Assembly (NCBI GenBank): GCA_003586115.2
Contig: QVOM02000023.1
Span: 309,283-373,282, forward strand
Direction of reading: 5' to 3'
Length of the DNA stretch: 64,000 bases
DNA from: Salvator merianae
Lineage: Eukaryota > Chordata > Lepidosauria > Squamata > Teiidae
Shown: one piece after another, positions 56,261 through 64,000 of the stretch
Numbering within the stretch: position 1 is the first letter of the stretch
Layout: each line of letters begins with the position of its first letter
Made by a program: the position numbers and the translations under genes
The notes under the pieces: model-generated
Databases searched by the model: none
The model's input: the letters and a program-made list of their open reading frames with translations, nothing else
What the model was told of the DNA's origin: nothing

Positions 56261-59234
56261 GCTGATGCCATTCAGCCGTGCCGTGCTGCTCCCCCAGTCC
56301 GTGGGCGATCGACCTCTTTCCCGCCCAGTGCCTTTGCTGATAGCAGCCAGGCGGTCAGTGTGCCCAGATCCTCGGGCGGGGTCCGGGTGACCAGGCAGAG
56401 GGCGGTCAATCTGCCCTTTGTGCCTGCAGCGCCTGGCAGCTACCACCTCTCGTCCTGGAGGCTGACTGGGAATTTGCTGCTTGCCAGGGATCCTGTGGCG
56501 CTCCTAAACAAGCCGAAGAACAGGAAATGTATTTTTGGCCTCTGGAATGGAAGTGCTGCAGAGGGAGTTTTGGTGCTTCCACCCAACAATAGGGTCCTTC
56601 ATCAGAAACAATGGCTCTATTGAATTTCTCTTGCTGGGGCAGAGGAGAGATGAATTCATGGGAAACCCCGTTGATGGGCAATACTATAAGGAAGTCAGCT
56701 TGCAAAGCAGCCCCCCCCCCACGCCCAAAATGACAGCCCACTGCTGCTCCTCTGCTTTTTCCTGCCACCTGCCCACACAGCTTCTCTACTGCAGCCACCA
56801 GTTTGGCCTTCTCCCAAGGCCTGGGCTCCAAGCACTGATCACTGCAACCAGGAGGAGCCATCTTGGTCCTCATCTCTCCAAGGATGGGCTTTGTGCTGCT
56901 TTGGGAGTGGGGAACGGTCCTCCCTGGAAAACCAAGAGATTCATTCACCCCTTGGGCCTAAGACTAAGGACCTAATAAATGCCCCACTGAGTTGCACCCC
57001 TGACCCACTTAGCTGAGCAGCCTGTTCCCACAGTGGCCCCCAGCAGGACCCCAGGAGCCCCCAGCTTGCCCGGCCCCCAGCCCCCCAGCAGCTGGACTTC
57101 AGAGGCGACCAAGGCCTCCTGCAGGTCTCAGAGTCTCCTGCAGTGGAACATTTGAACTTCCAAGGAGCCATTTTTAAATATTGCATCCCATTCCCAGCCT
57201 ATCTCCCTATTGGGATTGGCAGCCCTTAAAGACCCCTCCCCTTCTGAGTTTGTCTTCTTGTTAGACTGTATGCTGTGTGTGTGTTCATTTGCTCCCCCTC
57301 AGTGAAGCTGCTGCCACAGGCAGACCGAATCTTATTGGGCCCTGAATGAAAATCAAGAAGAACCTGGCATATTTTTATAACATCTCTGTGTCTGCTTTGG
57401 TGCCTGCTGGTCTTGCGTTCTTGTTCGCACAACTCCTGTCATTGTGTTCCTGCTCCGAAATGGAGTGTGAGGCAATTCCCCAGGGCAGGCAGGTGGGTGC
57501 AGAAGGGAGGTCTGCCTCTTTGCCAGTCCACCCCCCCCCCCAGAAGCAGGGATGGTGCTGGTGCAGTTGCTGCTGCTGCATGACTGGGCATGGCAAAAAA
57601 TGCAAGAGGATCCGTCACCAAGGAGTTTGGCCGTGTCCTGGCTGCAGCTCAAGGATTCTGGGGCAACAGCCTTGCTGTGACCCCAAACCTGTGGCCAGGG
57701 GGGCGCCTGCAAGAGGCCCATCAAGTCTCTGGAGAGGCTGTGTGGCGCTTCCGGGCTGACTGCCAAGTGCCCTGGGGAGACCAGCTTTGCCCTCCTGGAT
57801 GCCTGGGTGACCCAGCTGAAAGGTTGCCCTTGCTCCTCCTGGTCCAGATTTGAGGCACCTGTGGCCCTTGCTGCTGCCTCCCCCACTATTCCCAGCCCTT
57901 TCTATGGGGCGGACCAGTTCCCAAGCCTCCTAAAGCTTCATTCCTCACATGTGGGCCTGGAGGAGGGCGTGGGAGACCCTGCGCACATTTTTACTCCTCA
58001 GCTCCAGGGAAGGATTGACGTCAGTGGGCAAGGACAGCTGGACAGCCGTTCCTAAGCAGCAAGCAAAGGTGGGAGCTGCATCAGGAGCCGTGAGAGGGAG
58101 AACCGGCTGCTGCAGCCCAGCAGCAGGACCAGAACCCAAGGGGTCGGTGGGATTTCCAGCCCTGCTTGTCCTTCCTTGTCCTGACGTGCTGCCACGGCCT
58201 TGGTAGTTCCCAGTCTCCCTCGGTCCTTGCTGAGAAAGGTTCCGTGGCCAAAGAACTGTTCCAGCTGAAAGGGGAGTGCCTTGATCCTGCTGTGCTTTAT
58301 TTTGACCTGAGAGGATCCATCCCACCCTCCAGCAGGGGAGACCTGAGGAGGAGGACCACGGTGGGAACTCTGTGCCACTTGCCTCAGCTAGTTGTGCTTC
58401 TTTGCCCCTCTCTCGTGCTCCGTTTAGTGCTGGGACCCTTGAGTGCCGTTTTCTTCTCCCAGAGGGAGTCTGGCGTTATTTGGGAGCTGTGCTACAGCAC
58501 ATGCTTAGGGCGGAATGAGGGCTCCCTTTGGTCTGCACTGGAAGATGACAAAAGAGCAAGTATATCAAGCTAGTGACGGGTCATTTAGCAGCTGTCCATG
58601 TCCTGCACCATGCAGGAACCGTGGCTCTGCAACTTCTGCCTGAGCCCATTCAGGGAGTGACCAAGGGCCCAGCCCCCTGCCAGCAAAGGAGCACTTTCTG
58701 CCCTTTCTGCATTCAGGGACGACAAGAGACTTTTCCATCGTTTCCAACCCATAACAGACCTAGTCTGCATGACAGTCCTGCGAGGTGGCTTAAAGGGCTG
58801 GCATGAAAGAGAAGCTGCTCCTTGGTTCTCTAGGGAGCTTCAGGACGGGGGCAATTTCGGCCTGCTTGGAATGCATCAAGAGATTACTTCTTCAAGTGAT
58901 GCTGCTTTCGGGCCTTAAGTGGGCTGTAGTGGAATTGGGCAAAACCAATGGGTACAGCTGCCTGTGAAAGGGCAACTGGTCCAGGGCCTCCTGCTTGTGG
59001 GAGGGGATGAGGGTTGTTGCTGTCTCTGTGCTCCTTTGGGGGCAGGAGCTTCTGGAATGGTTGATGGTCTCATGCCTGGGCTCCGTTTTAGCCAGAAGAA
59101 CTGCAGAATGGCTGTTGAGTGCCACCTGCTGGTGTTGAGAAATAGCTGCAGCAGAGGGGGGTGGGCGGGCATGGCTTCTCTTCTTGGGTTGTTTGGTGGG
59201 TTCTAGTCTATCTCCCCTATCCCCCCCAAAAAAC
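56261..59234. other. Intergenic or first-intron sequence
   Basis: Sequence beyond the second CpG island. C homopolymers occur near 56711 and 57532. No conserved coding stretch was recognised on either strand. Confidence 0.4.
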
Positions 59235-59400
59235 AAAGCTTGTGAATTGTATTGTTGTTGCTTGGTACCTTCAAGTGGGTCAGTGTGAGTCCAGTTTTCT
59301 GGAAGATAATGAAGCCCTTTGCCCTCATCTTCTGGGAATTGAACCCGTAACCCTGTGTGCCACAGAGCTGGGGCTACCCTCTGCAAGCGTTATACTGGAC
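59235..59400 (-). mobile_element. tRNA-derived SINE with Bov-B-like tail, antisense
   Basis: The + strand begins attgttgttgcttggtacct and tcaagtgggtcagtgtgagt. This is the antisense of the Bov-B/Sauria SINE tail. It continues with the antisense B box (gggaattgaacc) and A box (agctggggcta) of a tRNA head. Confidence 0.6.
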
Positions 59401-60339
59401 AGAAATATTAAGAAATTCACAGCAGCTGAAAAGAAATCTTAAGTGTATTTAAAAAATGGAGAATATGACCATAAAGGGCCTCAAGGTACCAAGATGTAAA
59501 TTTAGGAGCTTTGTTTTTACAAAAATGCTTTTAGCTACTGCCAAGGATCCCTTCTACACATCCAGATCTGCAGAAATGCTTCCACAAAGGAGGCCACCTC
59601 AGAAGATGCCTAGCCCTGCCAGCCAGCTGGGACTGCCTTTGGGCCCTGGTGCCCATTGTTCTCCTTGGCTGCTGGCCATGCCAGCTGCAGGGCCTGGCAG
59701 GTGTTGGAAAAGGTGTTGGTGTCTGGTGACTTTCCACTCCCTGGCAGGACTGGGTTCCTTGCGCAGAGGCAGGTCCCTTCTCACAGGTCACACTTTGGTG
59801 TTTATCTTGCTTTGTGAGGATCAGTCCCAGAGAAAGGAGAGTTTTAAAAGTCCTTTGGGGCAGCTGCAAATCTACTGACCCTTTCACACGGAAGGCCTGG
59901 CTAGGGGGGGAGTGTCTACCTGTTTTCCTTGCTCCGTTTTCTCTCTGCAAGAGGACAGTTATGGAAAAGTCCGAGGGGCTCTGCTGATGATGGGACCCAT
60001 CCTTTTCTCCTGAAAGAGAAACTGAGTCCGAGCCGTTTCTTGGCTTCCCAGCACCCTGGGCGCAGGGGAGGAAGGCACATGTGAGTGTCCATGTTGGGAT
60101 CACAGTTGACCCCCATACTAGCAGCTTTGTGTAAAACCTGCCCAGATGCCCCCCATACTCCCCTGGGGGCCATGGCCTTACTGCCCTTTACCAACCCCCC
60201 CATAGTAGGTGTGACATTTGCGCCAAGCTCCTCCTCCCTGCAGTGGGAACACTTGTGGCATTTGCACAATCAAAAGTACATGTGACAGAGCCCTCTGTCC
60301 TTGGGACTTCACATTGGGTGAAATTAGTGTACCTTTGGT

Positions 60340-60690
60340 GCAATCCAAAGTGATTTTATTCACTTACTAGATTTATATATCATGGATTTTTGAGGGCTCA
60401 GAAAAGCACAAAACACAGCAATAAAAAGAAAACTAAAAATAGTCACAGCTGATTATGGCCATTCTATTAAATAGCACCAAAAGCACAGGTGAAGAAATGT
60501 GTTTTAAACATTTTTTTAAAGGCATCAGTGAATGAGTCATCTGCATCTCAGTTAGCAAAGAGTTCCAGTGAGTGGGGCCGCAACCAAAAAGGCTCTGTTC
60601 ATCACCTTGGTTCCAGGAACCTCACAAGGACCAGGGACCATATGATGGTGTACGCAGACGTGGTTCATGTGGCAAACGTGGTACAATTTG
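60340..60690 (-). mobile_element. L2-like LINE 3' portion
   Basis: The + strand tail ttattcacttactagatttatatatca is followed by an A-rich stretch. On the minus strand, RAFLVAAPLTGTLC echoes the [11 protein letters not shown] end motif. It is degraded. Confidence 0.5.
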
Positions 60691-61394
60691 CATTCTTCTG
60701 AGTTCACACTGATTGAAAGCACAAACAAATCCTGTACCAGATTTGCAGGGGGAAAGGAAGGTAACTTTTGTTTGAAATAGGAGGAGGGCCCTGGAGACAC
60801 CACTCTGAAATTGATGTCAAAACTTTTCTTTTTGCCTGATGAGCCACTAGAGGGCACTGCAAGCGTTAAGCAAGGGGATTGACTACCCGCTTAAAAGACT
60901 TTCGTCGGAGCTTGGCTGCTTGGGCTTTAAAATATTTTCCCCTAACATGCAAACATCAAACAAAGAATTTGAATCTGTGTTACTGGGTTGACAGATGGCA
61001 AATAGAAAAATAAAGAATGAGCTGTCAGTGAACAAATATGCACGGAAACATCTGGGAGGTTGTTCCAGATCAAACGGGAAGAGGCTGTCTGGGATGGCCG
61101 TGACTGGAAGAAGAGCTTTATTACAATGCAGTAGCGAGCGAGGGGGAAACTGCAACACCATCATTCCCACTTTAAACTTTGTGCTGCTGTGTCAGATGGG
61201 AGCTGCCTTGCTGCCTCCCTCCTGTTGTTGCTGGACATTATTGCCCTGACTGGGTATCAGTGAAAAGATCTGGAGAGATCTCAAGACTTCCAGCAGAACT
61301 GGAGGTGTCATGTCTAGGCTAAAGGCCTTCTGAGAAAGGCGAGGGTATCCTTACCATCTGCCCGGGGGCTTCAATAGACAGCTGCTTGGCCGTG

Positions 61395-61775
61395 GGGAGA
61401 GCAGGCTTCTGGACTAGGTGGGCCCCTGGTCTGAACTTAGGTTGTCTTCAAATGAATGCAGATCTGCTGAGAAGGCCCTCTTGGCAGTGCCACATGCAAG
61501 AAGCTAAAGGGCTAGGGAGCTGTGAGATGGCCTTCTCTGTGTTGGCCCTCAGGCTACAGAATGGCTTCACTTTTGGGGGGCAGCAGGAGATTGGTGAAGA
61601 TGCACCTCTTTCCCCAGGCCTTTGACTAAGGAGGCTCCTCTCCTTCCCTGCTGTGACTGCCCCTATTTTTGTCTGCTTTACTCCTGCTTTTATGCATTTT
61701 AGCTGTTGTAACCCATCCTGAGACCTCAAGCTATAAGACAGGATGTCAATGTAATAAGTGAGTGAATGGGTGAAT
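61395..61775 (+). mobile_element. L2-like LINE 3' portion with CR1-tail-like head
   Basis: The part from 61440 encodes MAFSVLALRLQNGFTFGGQQ and so on, equivalent to the L2 C-terminus. It is followed by a T-rich 3' UTR (ttagctgttgtaacccatcc, tgagacctcaag) and a terminal aataagtgagtgaatggg repeat. Just upstream, ggcttctggactaggtgggc resembles the CR1-like 3' terminus seen at 48395. Confidence 0.5.
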
Positions 61776-63444
61776 TAGTGGCTCCAGGCCTCGCAGTGGG
61801 GCCCTGACGAGCTTCTCTGGACCAGTTGCTGGGAGACCGGTGCAAGGAAAACCGGATGCCTGTGTCCTACCAGTCTGTCTGGAACAGGCTGGACATGGTG
61901 AAAGGGGGTTGCTGGACCAGGCACCCTGTGGTCCAAAGTAGCGGGCATGGCAAAGGGTCTGAGCTGCATTCCCATTGCTTTTAGGCAGCAACCCAGGAGC
62001 AACTGGTGAGAGAATCTCCTGCTCCCGGACAGGAAGGAAACTGGGTGACTCGTGCCTGTGTGAGTCCCCTGCCTGTCTGGCTCCTCTTGGCTGCTGCGTT
62101 TTGCTCAGGGCAGGCACGGCGGGGGGACACATTTTAAAAAGAATTCAGTCATGCTGGGCCCCTAGCATCTTACGGCTGCGACCACCTGCAGTCTCGCTAC
62201 TCCATGTGTCCTTTTGCAGTCTTCCCTTGTGGTCAATTTGTTCCTCTTCCAAGTGCAACTCCTAGCAGCCATTCTTTGGTTTTGAATATTCTTGTGTGTT
62301 TCAGACTGCATTTCTTCTTTACCCTCTTTCCCCTTCATCTGCAGCAATCCTGTTCCCTCTTCCTTGGCAGGTTCAGGGTCTCTGCATTGTTCAAAGGCAC
62401 CTAGGTCTGCTTCCCCCTGCCAAAAGCCGCCTGGTTCTCAGGGTCTTCAGGGTCAGCTGGTGTTCAGTTGATCAGTCCAGCTGTGGATCAAGTACCAGCA
62501 CAGCCCAGGGAATGGGGCCTTTAGCTGTGTTTCCACCGTTTAATTTTGGTTTGAGGAATTTTCCAATGCATTTACTACTAGGAGGTCCTTATTAATTTAC
62601 TTCTATAAAATGCCTCAAGAATTCCCCAGTATAGCATTTGCCGTTGTCTTCTGATCAGCAGCTGTGTTTCTTTTGAATCAATGATTTCTCCTTATTGATT
62701 GCCAAGTATTGCACATGTGACAACTCTAAACTGACCAAAAAAATGAACAAACTGCACTGAAAAACCATTACTGAATATCTGTACAGTGTTGAATAATGAT
62801 TTGCTGTCTCCTTTCGTTTCCCATAAAGTTTAGATTATTGATATATAAAAGGTGACATAATTGTTTATCTCAAAATTTGCTATCCACAATTGTTTTTCTT
62901 TAATATGGTGCTATTGCCACAACAAAGTCGTGAAAGACTCCCCTTGGAGAATCCCTCCTTTGCTATTCTCCTCCTCCCTGGTGTCATCCAGTTTTCCACA
63001 GATGTTGACTGGTTGCTGGTGAACCCCTTGTGTAGTCAGGCCAGACATCTGACTTACTCCCAGCACACTCTGTCCCTGTTCCTGCTGTCATCCTGGCAAC
63101 CTCCTTTCCACTCTTCCTCCTTGAGGCTTCCCTGTCCTGCCTTGTTGCTTATGGCCATTCGAGATGCCAAAATGCAAATGTGCCTCCTTCATAGCAGTGG
63201 CGGTTCTTGTGAGCCCTCGAGTTGCATCTGCTCCTGGAGACTCAATAGGCTTTTCTTGTACAACTTGGAAGTTTTGTGGAAATTCCATCTCGGGTTTTTC
63301 AAGAATTGTTTGGGTTTTCATATTTCACACCCCAATTCCCTTATGACATCATCAGCTGGGCTTTATATTAATTGGTTTGTTTCTGTGATAGTTGCTGTGG
63401 GAATCACTTTGGTTGCCTTTTGTATATCATGTGACATGATAAGA

Positions 63445-64000
63445 AAAAAAGAAAAAAGCAAATTCAATGCTAGGGTTAATTATGAAGGGAATAGGAAACA
63501 AGTCAGCAAGTATCATTGTGCCTCTTATAAATCTATGGTGAAACCGCACTTGGAATATTGTGTACAATTCTGGTCACCTCACCTCAGAAAGGATATTGTG
63601 GAACTGGAGAAGGTGCAAAAAAGGGCAACCAGAATGATCAAGGGGCTGGAACACCTTCCTTACGAAATCAGGCTGCAACGCCTTGGCTTCTTCAGCCTTG
63701 AAGAGAGGCATTTAGGAGGAGACCTGATTGAGGTATATAAAATCATGCACGGTATGGATAGGGTGGACAGAGAGAAGTTTTTTTCTCTATCACACAACAC
63801 TAGAACCAGGGGGCACTCTCTGAAGAGAGTTAGGACTGACAAGGGGAAGTATTTTTTCACCCAGAGGGTCATCGGTCTGTGGAATTTATTACCGGATGAG
63901 GTGGTGACAGCCATCAGCCTGGACAGCTTTAAGAAGGGATTGGACAGATTCATGGAGGTCAGGTGTATCAATGGCTACTAGAATGGATGCCCAGGTACTA
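63445..64000 (+). mobile_element. CR1-like LINE, 3' part of RT ORF, runs off the window
   Basis: A continuous open frame to 63981 encodes [53 protein letters not shown] and [20 protein letters not shown]. This is the conserved C-terminal part of CR1-clade reverse transcriptase ORFs. The ORF start at 62890 lies in unrelated sequence, so the insertion is 5'-truncated near 63445. It is intact over this stretch and younger than the copy at 46750. The 3' UTR continues past the window end. Confidence 0.85.

Noticed and set aside
62890..63450. N-terminal half of the 363-codon frame
   Set aside because: Only the part from about 63445 matches a CR1-like RT; the upstream part is unrelated sequence that happens to be open.
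1..64000. CRISPR, operon, phage-defence or biosynthetic cluster
   Set aside because: The window is intron-rich vertebrate DNA; no regularly spaced repeats and no compact gene arrays are present.

Overview
The window is vertebrate nuclear DNA, most likely from a squamate reptile (lizard or snake). Genes are split by GT-AG introns. Repeats include a tRNA-derived SINE of the Sauria type, a 5S-rRNA-derived SINE-like copy, 5'-truncated L2-like and CR1-like LINEs, and an L1 ORF2 fragment. The species cannot be named from the sequence.

One protein-coding gene dominates the window: RGS3 (regulator of G-protein signalling 3), on the + strand. I located 22 coding exons of the long isoform from 2708 to the stop at 51543-51545. 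All splice phases agree and give 955 codons plus the stop. The N-terminus lies upstream of the window. The protein order is C2 domain (exons 2708-11055), linker, PDZ domain (18910-20923 onward), conserved linker, a PH-like segment (24072-28850), a long acidic/Ser-rich exon (38925-39542) and a C-terminal R4-type RGS domain (49808-51545). A CpG island at about 48960-49700 holds an alternative first coding exon (49250-49359). It splices into the same downstream exons and encodes a 212-residue short RGS-only isoform, as in mammals.

Introns carry mostly old retroelements: L1 (1295-1790), L2-like 3' ends (about 9430, 20330, 40780, 46230, 48000, 60340 and 61440), an antisense LINE ORF1 with an SGNH-hydrolase-like domain (33600-34600), SINEs (32494, 42195, 59235) and CR1-like copies (46750-47940, 48400, 63445 to the window end). 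A possible alternative terminal exon at 30509-30604 would give a C2-PDZ protein without the RGS domain.

Downstream of RGS3 the only further gene signal is a second CpG island (about 55290-56260) with a strong splice donor at 56018/56019. It may be the promoter and non-coding first exon of the next gene (ZNF618 by mammalian synteny, an inference). The rest of 56260-63440 shows no convincing exons. I found no operon-like, CRISPR or defence system. The most notable points are the two-promoter exon architecture, the candidate RGS-less terminal exon, a Ser-to-Pro change at a G-alpha contact position of the RGS domain, and the mix of retroelements.
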